A stretch of DNA of 25,350 bases from a virus. A model generated the notes under the pieces. The model did no database searches and was not told the DNA's origin. It saw nothing but the letters and a program-made list of their open reading frames with translations. Every line of letters begins with the position of its first letter. The first letter of the stretch is position 1. Both the position numbers and the translations under genes were made by a program. The stretch is from positions 1 through 25,350 of IMG/VR virus record IMGVR_UViG_3300033571_008694; one strand, given 5' to 3'. This document shows, piece by piece, positions 7,372 through 14,906 of this stretch.

Positions 7372-8261
7372 GATTAAGAAAGTTATTTGAAGCGTTAGGC
7401 GAAGAAGTTGCTATTATATTCGGCCGTTTTAATCCTCCACACAAAGGACACAGAGCCGCTTGGGAATTAGCCAGCAAGAGTCCTGTATGGTTTGTAGGTA
7501 CCAATCAAAGTACACAAGGACCAAAAGACCCATTACCGTTTAACGTTAAAGTAGAAGCAATGAAAACTGTATGGCCCAAAGTAGAAGGACACATAGTTTC
7601 TGAAACAGGATGGTTGACATTGGCCAGCAGAGTATATGAAAAATATCCCAAGGCTACGTTGTTGTGTCTTACAGATGAGGATTGGGTTACTAAAACTATT
7701 CAACAGTATAACGGCAGGGAAGGCGCACACGGCTACTATAACTTTGCAAAAATTGAACAGAAGCCCACACCAAGATTAAGTTCAGCCACAGCACTACGTG
7801 ATGCAGTTATTAAAGGTGACAGAGAAGCATTTACAGTTGCCGCGGGAGTAGACGCCGATACAAATGTAGCCGGTAAACCTTTCTTTGATCTAGTAGCAGA
7901 ATACTTACTGCCCTATCAAAATGCTCCTAAAAAAACTAGTAAAAAGAAAGTTGCAGAGCCTGCAGAAAGTATAAGCGAAGCACCTATTGAAATGAATCCT
8001 GAAGATCCTATGGATCCAATGATCTATGGACACGATAAGGCCAATCCTGGCAGTTTAAAATATCGTATGATGAGAGCATCAAAACAACTAGCAGATCTTG
8101 CCGCCCGTGCTGAAAACGCTGGCCCTGGAGAATGGGACACTATTACTAAACATTTTCAAGAATTAAAAATGAACATTGAGCAGATACGTCACGGTTTAGA
8201 AGAACTACGTAAAATGCGTAGTCGAGGTGGTCGTGGAAGTAGAGGCATAGAGAAATTCTAA
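7368..8261 (+). CDS. HxGH nucleotidyltransferase with capsid-targeting N-terminus
   Basis: The start at 7368 overlaps the previous stop (ATGA), with AAAGGTGG at about 7352-7359 as the ribosome site; an ATG at 7356 is less likely. The 297-residue protein opens MRLRKLFEALGEE, which contains an L-F-E/A cleavage site. GRFNPPHKGH follows at residues 19-28 and LSSATALR at 137-144; these are the two signatures of the cytidylyltransferase/NMN-adenylyltransferase superfamily. The catalytic domain ends near residue 190. A Lys/Pro/Glu linker leads to a helical C-terminal domain (about 205-297) with a basic Arg/Gly tail. NMN or pantetheine-phosphate adenylylation are the best-known reactions of the family; the substrate here is not determinable. 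It may deliver NAD-forming activity with the virion. Confidence 0.85.
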   Translation: MRLRKLFEALGEEVAIIFGRFNPPHKGHRAAWELASKSPVWFVGTNQSTQGPKDPLPFNVKVEAMKTVWPKVEGHIVSETGWLTLASRVYEKYPKATLLCLTDEDWVTKTIQQYNGREGAHGYYNFAKIEQKPTPRLSSATALRDAVIKGDREAFTVAAGVDADTNVAGKPFFDLVAEYLLPYQNAPKKTSKKKVAEPAESISEAPIEMNPEDPMDPMIYGHDKANPGSLKYRMMRASKQLADLAARAENAGPGEWDTITKHFQELKMNIEQIRHGLEELRKMRSRGGRGSRGIEKF

Positions 8262-8479
8262 TGGACATAAAAGATTTAAAACGTCTTGCTGGCATAGAAG
8301 AATTCAAAGGATATAAGCCCGTTGAAGGTATTAATATTTCTCATACCGGCACAGAAAAACGTGAACTTGAACGTAAGCACAACATTAGACCTGGTACACC
8401 TGAATGGTTCCAATTATGGTTTAGTCTGCCTTACATGACTGGCGAAAAACCAGTGGGCAAAGGAATCAGAAACAAATGA
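8261..8479 (+). CDS. Small conserved phage protein
   Basis: This 72-residue protein begins MDIKDLKRLAGIEE. It contains the DLKRLAGI element that resembles the C-terminal tags of the proteins ending at 6223 and 12521. The second half, RPGTPEWFQLWFSLPYMTGEKP, is a compact, Trp/Phe/Pro-rich segment I associate with small conserved proteins of marine T4-like phages, without known function. The start overlaps the previous stop by one base and the end overlaps the next gene by four. It probably belongs to the virion or prohead core, because it sits among capsid-targeted genes and carries the LAG motif. Confidence 0.75.
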   Translation: MDIKDLKRLAGIEEFKGYKPVEGINISHTGTEKRELERKHNIRPGTPEWFQLWFSLPYMTGEKPVGKGIRNK

Positions 8480-9861
8480 GATTTCGTGACATAGAACCTA
8501 AAAAGTTAGTGGTCTTTGACATAGACGATACTTTAGTACATACCCAAACTAAGGTACACGTAGTCAAAGACGGCAAAGTTGTTAAGAGTTTAAACAGTCA
8601 CGACTTCACACACTATAAACTACAGCCTGGCGAAAAGTTTGATTTTGAAGATTTTAAAAATGCTAGAGAATTTTTTGACAATCATAAACCTATTATTCCT
8701 ATGATGAATCAGCTCAAACGTGATATTGCTACAGGTAATAAAGTTGTAATGGTAACTGCTCGATCTGATTTTGACGACAAAGAATTATTTCTAGATACGT
8801 TTCGTAAGTATGGAATAGATATGAACAAAGTTCATGTTTATCGAGCAGGTAATATCAAAGACGGATCAACAGAACAGCGTAAAAAAACAATTATTAAAAC
8901 ATTGCTAGATAAAGGTAATTATACCAAGGCCATTATGTATGATGATGCGAAACCTAATCTACATAGTTTTATGGAATTAAAAAAGGATCATCCTCATACA
9001 CGCTTTTATGCATGGTTGGTTAGTCTTGAAGGTGAGGCTTCTGAATACATGCGAGAGGACCTTGTCAGCGAACGTAAAAAGAAAAGAAAAAAGAATAAAA
9101 GTAAACGTACATACGGTGCAGTATGGGGTCCAGGTCCTTATGGGCTGTACGGTTGGGACGCAGGATACAGCGGTAGTGGTGGAGTATCGTCCGGCGACGG
9201 CGGTGGCGGTGTTGGCGAAGACATAGAAGAAGGTTGGAAAGATTGGGTAGCAGGTGCGGCACTAGGTGCGGCGGCATTAACTGCCAGTCCAGACGTTACA
9301 GCCAAAGTAGACAACAAAGCCGGTGTTATACAACAAGTTAAGAAAAAAGATATTGCTAAAACTGTAACAGGTTCGCCTCACGAAGTAGTATTAAAGAAAT
9401 ATGCAGAGAAAGCAGGAATAAAAGGTCAAGAACTTGCGGCGTTCTTAGCACAGTGCGCACATGAAACAATGAACTTTAAACACATGAAGGAAATTGGAGG
9501 CAGTCTAGACTTCCGTAAATACGATCCCAAGTATGCACCTAAGAAGGCCAAAGCACTAGGCAATAAAGTTGTAGGTGACGGTGCCAAGTTTAAAGGAAGA
9601 GGATACATACAACTTACTGGTCGTTATAATTATAAACGTGCCGGAGAAGCGTTAGGATTACCTTTAGAAAAACATCCTGAATTAGTTGAAAAACCTGAAG
9701 TGGCTGCCAAAGTTGCCGTGTGGTATTGGCAAAATCGTGTTGCTCCAAAGGTTGATACATTTAAAGATGTTAGAGCAGTAACTAAACCTATTAACCCAGG
9801 TATGAAACATTTAGATCAAAGAAAAGAGAAACATCAAGCATTCCAGGTGGCCATGAAATGA
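8476..9861 (+). CDS. HAD phosphatase - GH19 muramidase fusion, probable injected protein
   Basis: The 461-residue protein joins two enzymes. Residues 1-190 are a HAD-type phosphatase: DIDDTL with Asp15 and Asp17, motif II VTARSD at 93-98, and YDDAKPN around 155-161. A basic Lys/Arg patch and a Gly/Ser/Tyr-rich linker (about 200-248) follow, then I-E-E/G at 250-253, a consensus prohead protease site. After it come WKDW and a hydrophobic Ala-rich segment (about 257-271). Residues from about 310 are a GH19 chitinase/lysozyme-type domain with the catalytic Glu330 in AHETMNF and GRGYIQLTGRYNY at 374-386. The muramidase could open peptidoglycan during DNA entry or at lysis. The internal cleavage site suggests the halves separate in the capsid. 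Confidence 0.87.
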   Translation: MRFRDIEPKKLVVFDIDDTLVHTQTKVHVVKDGKVVKSLNSHDFTHYKLQPGEKFDFEDFKNAREFFDNHKPIIPMMNQLKRDIATGNKVVMVTARSDFDDKELFLDTFRKYGIDMNKVHVYRAGNIKDGSTEQRKKTIIKTLLDKGNYTKAIMYDDAKPNLHSFMELKKDHPHTRFYAWLVSLEGEASEYMREDLVSERKKKRKKNKSKRTYGAVWGPGPYGLYGWDAGYSGSGGVSSGDGGGGVGEDIEEGWKDWVAGAALGAAALTASPDVTAKVDNKAGVIQQVKKKDIAKTVTGSPHEVVLKKYAEKAGIKGQELAAFLAQCAHETMNFKHMKEIGGSLDFRKYDPKYAPKKAKALGNKVVGDGAKFKGRGYIQLTGRYNYKRAGEALGLPLEKHPELVEKPEVAAKVAVWYWQNRVAPKVDTFKDVRAVTKPINPGMKHLDQRKEKHQAFQVAMK

Positions 9862-10478
9862 GAGCAAAAGAATTTATAACAGAAAACTTTGCAGACGGAA
9901 AGAAACCCGGACGCAAAGGATTGGCAAAACGTAGTGGTGTTAATACTAAAGCCAGTGTTAGTAGTTTAAGAAAAACTGCTAAAAACAGTTCAGGCGAAAA
10001 ACAGCGTATGGCGCACTGGTTGGCTAATATGAAAGCAGGCCGTGCTAAAAAGAAAACAAACGAGTCTGTAGATTTTGAACAGATGCAACCGCAGAATATT
10101 ATAGCCGTAGCTCAACAGACATTTGCTAAACTTTATCCCAATGTTAAACTATACGGAAAGTCAGTAGTAGAAGGTGTAGGGTTAACAACACACAAAGGTG
10201 GAGCAGGCAGTGCCAGTGCATTTGCCGGTGGTGATACTCGTCGTGGTGAGTTTTATCTTACCTTAAATGCTTATGCCGAAGGTGACGCAATGATTGTAGT
10301 TATTGAAGATGCCACTGCTGGTAACTACAAAGGTGCCGCTACTGCTATTATCAAGTCATTGTTCGAAGCAGGCGAAAGACTATACAAAACAGAACAACGT
10401 GAATTAGTGGTTAACGATAATTCAAATTACGATGCATGGTCTACTATTGCTGATCGTGTAGGTGCAGAGTTACTATGA
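9858..10478 (+). CDS. Basic virion-internal protein with capsid-targeting N-terminus
   Basis: The 206-residue protein starts MRAKEFITEN, with an I-T-E cleavage site after residue 9. Residues 10-65 are strongly basic (GKKPGRKGLAKRSG and RMAHWLANMKAGRAKKK), as expected for a DNA-contacting segment inside the capsid. A globular C-terminal domain (about 75-206) has alternating beta and helix segments, including AEGDAMIVVIEDA. The fold is not recognised, though an acetyltransferase-like alpha/beta arrangement is possible. The first bases repeat those of the next gene (MRAKEF twice), suggesting duplicated or exchanged leader peptides. It overlaps both neighbours by four bases. Confidence 0.78.
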   Translation: MRAKEFITENFADGKKPGRKGLAKRSGVNTKASVSSLRKTAKNSSGEKQRMAHWLANMKAGRAKKKTNESVDFEQMQPQNIIAVAQQTFAKLYPNVKLYGKSVVEGVGLTTHKGGAGSASAFAGGDTRRGEFYLTLNAYAEGDAMIVVIEDATAGNYKGAATAIIKSLFEAGERLYKTEQRELVVNDNSNYDAWSTIADRVGAELL

Positions 10479-10933
10479 GAGCAAAAGAGTTTGTTACCGA
10501 ACAACATTTAGACGAACTGTTTAAACCAGGTCAGCAATGGGATTGGAAATTTACCGGCTACAGTGAAGCCGTTGCTTCGTTTAAAGTAGGTGACGTTCCT
10601 TATGAGTTTCATGCTGATCACGAAGGCGACGGTGAATGGGACGTAGAATTTAAACGCATTGGTTATGATCTTGATAAATCACAAAAGTACGGTTTAACCG
10701 GTACAGGGCGCAGTGCCGAAGTTATGAGCGTTGTAGTTGATATCATGCGTTCATTTATAAAAGAATATAAAGATGATATAGAAGTATTGAGATTTTCAGC
10801 CAAGGAAGGTTCACGTCGAGATCTTTATAGCAAAATGATCAGCCGATTACTGCCTAACTGGACATTAACACAAGATGGCGAAACCTTTGTACTACGTGCT
10901 CCTAATCCTTATAAGGCCAATAAGATACAATAA
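10475..10933 (+). CDS. Conserved phage protein with capsid-targeting N-terminus
   Basis: The 152-residue protein starts MRAKEFVTEQ, nearly identical to the preceding protein in its first nine residues, then differs completely. The body has a beta-rich half (WDWKFTGYSEAVASFKVG, DGEWDVEFKRI) and a helix-rich half with GTGRSAEVMSVVVDIMRSF and FSAKEGSRRDLYSKM. This pattern recalls small GNAT-like proteins often seen in marine phages, but key acetyl-CoA residues cannot be confirmed by eye. The stop overlaps the late promoter of the next gene (AATAAATA at 10929). Confidence 0.75.
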   Translation: MRAKEFVTEQHLDELFKPGQQWDWKFTGYSEAVASFKVGDVPYEFHADHEGDGEWDVEFKRIGYDLDKSQKYGLTGTGRSAEVMSVVVDIMRSFIKEYKDDIEVLRFSAKEGSRRDLYSKMISRLLPNWTLTQDGETFVLRAPNPYKANKIQ

Positions 10934-10936
10934 ATA
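10929..10936 (+). promoter_or_regulatory. T4-like late promoter (AATAAATA)
   Basis: AATAAATA followed by TTATATT matches the T4 late element at seven of eight positions and overlaps the stop of the preceding gene. The predicted start lies at or just before the ATG at 10944, so the message would be nearly leaderless. No Shine-Dalgarno precedes the ATG. Confidence 0.65.
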
Positions 10937-10943
10937 TTATATT

Positions 10944-11516
10944 ATGAAACTATACGAAATTATCTCAGAATCTAAAAAAGCCGAGGCTCCTAAGCCACGT
11001 AATTTTGTTGCTAAAAATGCTGTAAAAACTACATCAGGCGCCGGCGCACACAAAGATAAAAAGAGAGCCGAAAAGCAAGGCGATTTTAAGCACAAGAAAG
11101 AAAAAGTTCCTATGGGTGAAAGAGTACGAGATCCAGAAGATTGGGATGAAGGTAACACAGAACCACCTAATAACTTTGCTGTATACATTAATGGCAAGAA
11201 ATGGAAAGTATTTAAAGGTCGCGGACAATTTGCCAATGATTATAAAGAAATACAGCATTATCGACAACTTCGAAACTGGGCTCAGGCAAAATCTGCCGCC
11301 ACTGGAAAAAAATGGGAAGTTTCAGTCACTGGAGAGCCTGCTACAGAAAGTATGCAGGAAACTGCTACAGCGGGTGCTACAAGTGCTGGTAATGTTGGAG
11401 TAGGTGCAATTTATAAAAATAAACCTGGTAAAACACCTAAAAACAAAGATGGTACTGCAAAAAACGCCCTAGATATGAAAAACAATCTGCTCACCGGCGG
11501 TAGTGTTAAACGATAA
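10944..11516 (+). CDS. Basic, low-complexity virion-internal protein
   Basis: I choose ATG 10944, which gives MKLYEIISESKK, a capsid-targeting-like peptide with I-S-E/S. The open frame upstream to 10875 lies inside the previous gene. The 190-residue product has a Lys-rich N-terminal region (KDKKRAEKQGDFKHKKEK), a short folded middle (NNFAVYINGKKWKVFKGRG and a helix with HYRQLRNWAQAKS), and a Gly/Ala/Thr-rich tail ending in Lys/Asn repeats. The composition fits a DNA-associated internal protein. Function is unknown. A second late promoter immediately follows its stop, so this gene and the next are each served by their own late start. Confidence 0.75.
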   Translation: MKLYEIISESKKAEAPKPRNFVAKNAVKTTSGAGAHKDKKRAEKQGDFKHKKEKVPMGERVRDPEDWDEGNTEPPNNFAVYINGKKWKVFKGRGQFANDYKEIQHYRQLRNWAQAKSAATGKKWEVSVTGEPATESMQETATAGATSAGNVGVGAIYKNKPGKTPKNKDGTAKNALDMKNNLLTGGSVKR

Positions 11517-11519
11517 ATA
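11512..11519 (+). promoter_or_regulatory. T4-like late promoter (GATAAATA)
   Basis: GATAAATA followed by CAGTATC overlaps the stop of the previous gene. The inferred start near 11525 leaves the AGGAG at 11527-11531 just inside the transcript, about 10 bases before the next ATG. This is a compact late promoter/ribosome site unit. Confidence 0.75.
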
Positions 11520-11534
11520 CAGTATCAGGAGATT

Positions 11535-12521
11535 ATGATGCACGACGAAATAAAACCACAAATGCCCGTAGATGACAGCGAAGTCCGCATGGCTCGCGCT
11601 GAGCTATATAGAGCCGCTAAAAATTCTATGAAACTTTTTGAAATGATTCAAGAAGGACAAGAATTAGAAGGTTGGGTTAGTGCTAAGATTACAAAGGCAG
11701 CAGATTACCTAGATTCAGTGTATCATTACATGGAATATCAAGTAAAATTTGGTCAAGGCGGAACTGCTTCTAGCCTAGACGATATCACATCCGACGCCAC
11801 AATGGCTGTTAAAAGTGAAGTTTCTGAAGAGGACGATGAAAAAGAAATGAAAGAATCCGCATACCAACAAAAACTACAGGCCCTGTTAGAAGGTGCTATG
11901 AAGAAGGTCAAAGGCAAAAAAGCCGAAGAAAAGAAAGATGAAAAAATGGACGAAGCCAAATTTCAAGCCAGCGGTGTTCGTGCCACTGATAAGAAAAAAG
12001 GTAAAGTTGAAAAAACAACTCGCAAAGCCTATTTCTTAAAGTTTGAAAAAGACGGTCGCACCAAAGGTGTAACAATGGTCGCAGACGAAGGCGAAAGTCT
12101 TGGTGATATGAAGGATCGCGCCAAGCGTGAAAACATGGGCTGGTCATTAGTCAGCGTTCGTGAAAAAGAAGCCGTTGAAGAAAGCAAACAAGAAGACGCT
12201 AAGAAAGCCGAAGAAGAAAAGAAAAAGAAAGAAGAAAAGAAAAAGAAAATTGCTAAGATTGTGGACGAAGGAAAGAGTGAAGCACAAAAGGCTGCTCAAG
12301 AAAAATTCAAAGCCATGATTTCTAAAAAGAAGGGCGATAAGAAAGACGACAAAGAAGTTAAAGAAGCAAAGAAAGCCAAACCAGACTTCTTAGACGTCGA
12401 TAAAGACGGTGACAAAAAAGAACCTATGAAGAAGGCCGTTGCTGACAAAAAAGAAGTTAAGGAAAGTGCAGAACTTTCTGACATTCTTAAACTAGCAGGT
12501 CGTCGTCCAATTAACGGTTAA
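11535..12521 (+). CDS. Prohead core / scaffold-like protein
   Basis: The 328-residue protein may start at 11535 or at the adjacent ATG 11538, which is better spaced from AGGAG. The first 75 residues form a helical domain (ARAELYRAAKNSMKLFEM ... DYLDSVYHYMEYQ). Then come alternating Lys/Glu runs typical of phage scaffold and core proteins. Two consensus cleavage sites are visible: I-Q-E/G near residue 41 and L-L-E/G in QALLEGAMKK. A DVDKDGDKKEP stretch resembles a calcium-binding loop. The C-terminus ESAELSDILKLAG matches the tag ending the nucleotidyltransferase at 5480-6223. I infer an abundant late protein processed by the prohead protease, possibly with a role like the T4 core proteins. 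Confidence 0.72.
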   Translation: MMHDEIKPQMPVDDSEVRMARAELYRAAKNSMKLFEMIQEGQELEGWVSAKITKAADYLDSVYHYMEYQVKFGQGGTASSLDDITSDATMAVKSEVSEEDDEKEMKESAYQQKLQALLEGAMKKVKGKKAEEKKDEKMDEAKFQASGVRATDKKKGKVEKTTRKAYFLKFEKDGRTKGVTMVADEGESLGDMKDRAKRENMGWSLVSVREKEAVEESKQEDAKKAEEEKKKKEEKKKKIAKIVDEGKSEAQKAAQEKFKAMISKKKGDKKDDKEVKEAKKAKPDFLDVDKDGDKKEPMKKAVADKKEVKESAELSDILKLAGRRPING

Positions 12522-12531
12522 GGATCAAGTT

Positions 12532-13167
12532 ATGGACATGAAACAGATTCTTGCTGCCTTTGACGGTGCTGGTAAAAGGCCTGTTACAGGCACCAACGAC
12601 ATGAAAAAGTTTGTGTCTATTATCAAAGAAAACTCTGCCCCAACACAAGAAGCAATTATCACAGGGTTTGAAGAAGACAGCATCGGCGGACAGGCCAATG
12701 CTTTTCTTATTTCCGCTGATAAGATCAACGACATGGTCATGAGCGAAATTGAAAAAGTTAAAATTAATGCTAACCCAGAATTACTAAAAGGGTTGATGAA
12801 TAAGTTTAACGAATTCATGACTGCTTATCACAGTGTGGGTAAAGAAATTCTTCAACCAGATATGTTTAAAGATGATGTTAATGTTGAAGAAGGTGCCGCA
12901 GAAGATCTAGCACAGATTGAAAAACACCCTGCCGCAGATGATCCACGTATTCAGCAGGCTGTAGCAGACAAGAAAAAAGAATTTGATACTAAAGAAGAAG
13001 GCATACACAATGGCCTAGCATTTAAAGACTATTTTGCTTTAGAAGAAGCCAAAAAGAAAATTACCTCTAAGGAAGATCCTTGCTGGAAAGGTTACAAGAT
13101 GGTAGGCACTAAGAAAAAAGGCGGCCGAGAAGTGCCTAATTGTGTACCAGGCAAGAAGGGTGACTGA
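12532..13167 (+). CDS. Probable prohead/virion protein with CWKGY-NCVP C-terminus
   Basis: The 211-residue protein has an AAGGA site 8 bases before ATG 12532; ATG 12538 is a second option. The N-terminal half is helical and acidic, a middle segment around 120-150 is rich in Glu/Lys, and the end carries DPCWKGYKMVGTKKKGG and PNCVPGKKGD. That Cys/Trp tail module is one I know as a recurrent C-terminal end in marine phage proteins, with two Cys that may bind metal. Function is unknown. It lies between the scaffold-like gene and a coiled-coil gene and ends by overlapping the latter's start. Confidence 0.72.
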   Translation: MDMKQILAAFDGAGKRPVTGTNDMKKFVSIIKENSAPTQEAIITGFEEDSIGGQANAFLISADKINDMVMSEIEKVKINANPELLKGLMNKFNEFMTAYHSVGKEILQPDMFKDDVNVEEGAAEDLAQIEKHPAADDPRIQQAVADKKKEFDTKEEGIHNGLAFKDYFALEEAKKKITSKEDPCWKGYKMVGTKKKGGREVPNCVPGKKGD

Positions 13168-14285
13168 TGAAAATCAACGAGTTATTTGATAGACCAATTC
13201 ATCGTCGAGCAGAACTAGGAAAAATTGTTCGAGCTGTCATTGCCTCTGGTAATACCGAAGCATGGGATCAATTAGATGCTGAAGAAAAATTCTACGGGTT
13301 AGATGATAATGGTCTGGTACCCGATACTGCAAGTCCCTGGGAATGGAAGGACGCTAATAGGTCTGACAAGGTGTTGTTTAATGCTATCCGTCAAAGACAA
13401 GACAACAAATATCAAGTCGATATCGGTCCTGAGAAACGCAACGAGCTTAATGCCAAGGCCGAAGAACTAGCAGAAATGCGTCGTCAACAGTTACGTAAAG
13501 AAGCATTAGAAGATGCGGAGTTAGCGTTCCAACGTGCCGAGACTCGAGCACAACGCGAAGCAGAAATGGAAAAGATCAAACGTCAATTCCAACACGATCT
13601 TGAGGTGATCAATACTGACCATCGCAATAACATGGAAGCCATACGAACTGGCAATTCTCATGAGATTGCAAAAATGGACAAAGAACATAGTCACGAAAAA
13701 ACAATGTTCGACAAAGAAGCAAAAGAAAGAGATAAAGATAGAGCAGAACGTGAAAGACAGCAAAATCGTCCAAGTCAGGACAGTGGCAATATTCCAGATC
13801 TAGATAAAGAGAAAGATCAGGAATATCAAGATTTTAAAGCAGATTTGTTTAAACTTTCAGGTGTACCGTTGCCTGCTCCAGAAAAGAAAGATGACAACAA
13901 TCCATCAAAGTTCGATAACAGCGATGCCGTTGATGTAGATTTTAAAGAAGTTCCATCAGATGATGAAAAGAAAAACGATCAAGGAAAACCAAACATGCTA
14001 CCAGGACCAAAGAAAGAAAATATTTCATATTTTAGAGATCTTGTAGATAATATGCAAGCATCGACTGCACCGCCAACAAAAAACATTCCTAATCTTCAGA
14101 AAAAATTTAAAGTTGGACAAACAGTTGAGTTTGGTCATTTTCTTAAAATGGATAAACATCAAGTAGGTAAGATTGTTAATATAGACGATCATATCCTAAC
14201 TATAGATGTAGACGGAAAACCTGTAAAAGTTCATATTGGTAACAAGAGTTTAGCAATTAATATCCTAGACGAAAAACAAGTATGA
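13167..14285 (+). CDS. Long coiled-coil internal protein with C-terminal SH3-like domain
   Basis: The 372-residue protein starts MKINELFDRP, a weaker version of the capsid-targeting peptide (L-F-D instead of L-F-E). Residues about 90-200 form a continuous charged coiled coil (EELAEMRRQQLRKEALEDAE onward). They are followed by an acidic disordered linker with FKADLFKLSGVPLP, which resembles the LAG tag of its neighbours. The C-terminal 55 residues (KVGQTVEFGHFLKMDKHQVG, IDVDGKPVKVHIG) look like a small beta-barrel of SH3/KOW type. A structural or core-scaffold role is likely. The end overlaps the lipoprotein gene by four bases. Confidence 0.7.
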   Translation: MKINELFDRPIHRRAELGKIVRAVIASGNTEAWDQLDAEEKFYGLDDNGLVPDTASPWEWKDANRSDKVLFNAIRQRQDNKYQVDIGPEKRNELNAKAEELAEMRRQQLRKEALEDAELAFQRAETRAQREAEMEKIKRQFQHDLEVINTDHRNNMEAIRTGNSHEIAKMDKEHSHEKTMFDKEAKERDKDRAERERQQNRPSQDSGNIPDLDKEKDQEYQDFKADLFKLSGVPLPAPEKKDDNNPSKFDNSDAVDVDFKEVPSDDEKKNDQGKPNMLPGPKKENISYFRDLVDNMQASTAPPTKNIPNLQKKFKVGQTVEFGHFLKMDKHQVGKIVNIDDHILTIDVDGKPVKVHIGNKSLAINILDEKQV

Positions 14286-14671
14286 AAATTGTACCCATTC
14301 TTCTAATCAGTTTAACACTTACAGGGTGCTCAACTATTAAAGGGTGGGTTCCTAGTTTTTGGGATGATAATCAAAGTGCTAAAATTGTAGATGTTCGCCA
14401 TAAAGTGGAAAACTTAGATTGCACCAAAGATCAACTACCACAGATTACTGCTATACGATCTGACCTAGAATGGTTTCAGTTATACAGTGAAAGCAAAGGT
14501 TGGCGTCAAGCAGATGTACTACGTGTTGTTAAACCCATGCAGGAAACTGTAGAAGACATGTATAAAAGAGCGCAGAATAATCAAGGTAGTAAAACTTACT
14601 GCGAACTTAAAAAGAAAATTATGCAACAGCAGAGCAAACGTGCTGCCGAAGCAGTGCTAAGGAGATTTTAA
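14282..14671 (+). CDS. Predicted lipoprotein
   Basis: The 129-residue protein begins with a lipoprotein signal peptide ending in the lipobox LTGC, with the lipidated Cys near residue 16. The mature part starts with Ser-Thr, so sorting to the outer membrane is likely by the +2 rule. It contains a Trp-rich patch (GWVPSFWDD) and a helical, basic C-terminus with two Cys. It could be an outer-membrane spanin, an exclusion factor, or an envelope-modifying protein. No partner inner-membrane spanin is visible next to it, so I do not assign a lysis role. Confidence 0.75.
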   Translation: MKIVPILLISLTLTGCSTIKGWVPSFWDDNQSAKIVDVRHKVENLDCTKDQLPQITAIRSDLEWFQLYSESKGWRQADVLRVVKPMQETVEDMYKRAQNNQGSKTYCELKKKIMQQQSKRAAEAVLRRF

Positions 14672-14905
14672 ATGATAGAACAACTACAAGTACTATGCGG
14701 CGCTCCTGATCCTGCTATTGCTGGCAGAGCACAAATGGCCTTGCAAATTACAGAAGCCGCACAACGTGGCGAAATTAGTCAAGACGAATACAAAGAATTA
14801 ATGTTGGATCTTGTACGTTCTGATAAATTAAATGAAGAATGTAGTGATTTAGAAATGAAAACAATGTTAGTAACAGCAGTATACGCTGTAGCACAGGTAG
14901 CATAA
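14672..14905 (+). CDS. Small helical phage protein
   Basis: This 77-residue protein has a good AAGGAG ribosome site about 9 bases upstream and starts directly after the previous stop. It is almost entirely helical and acidic, with QRGEISQDEYKELMLDLVRS in the middle; that segment resembles a small helical domain common in T4-like phages. There is no enzymatic motif. It is followed one base later by the Dps gene, so the two are probably co-translated. Confidence 0.72.
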   Translation: MIEQLQVLCGAPDPAIAGRAQMALQITEAAQRGEISQDEYKELMLDLVRSDKLNEECSDLEMKTMLVTAVYAVAQVA

Positions 14906-14906
14906 A

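Noticed and set aside
14282-14671. Rz1-type outer-membrane spanin
   Set aside because: It has a lipobox, but it is longer than typical Rz1, not Pro-rich, and no Rz-like partner is adjacent, so a lysis role is not supported.
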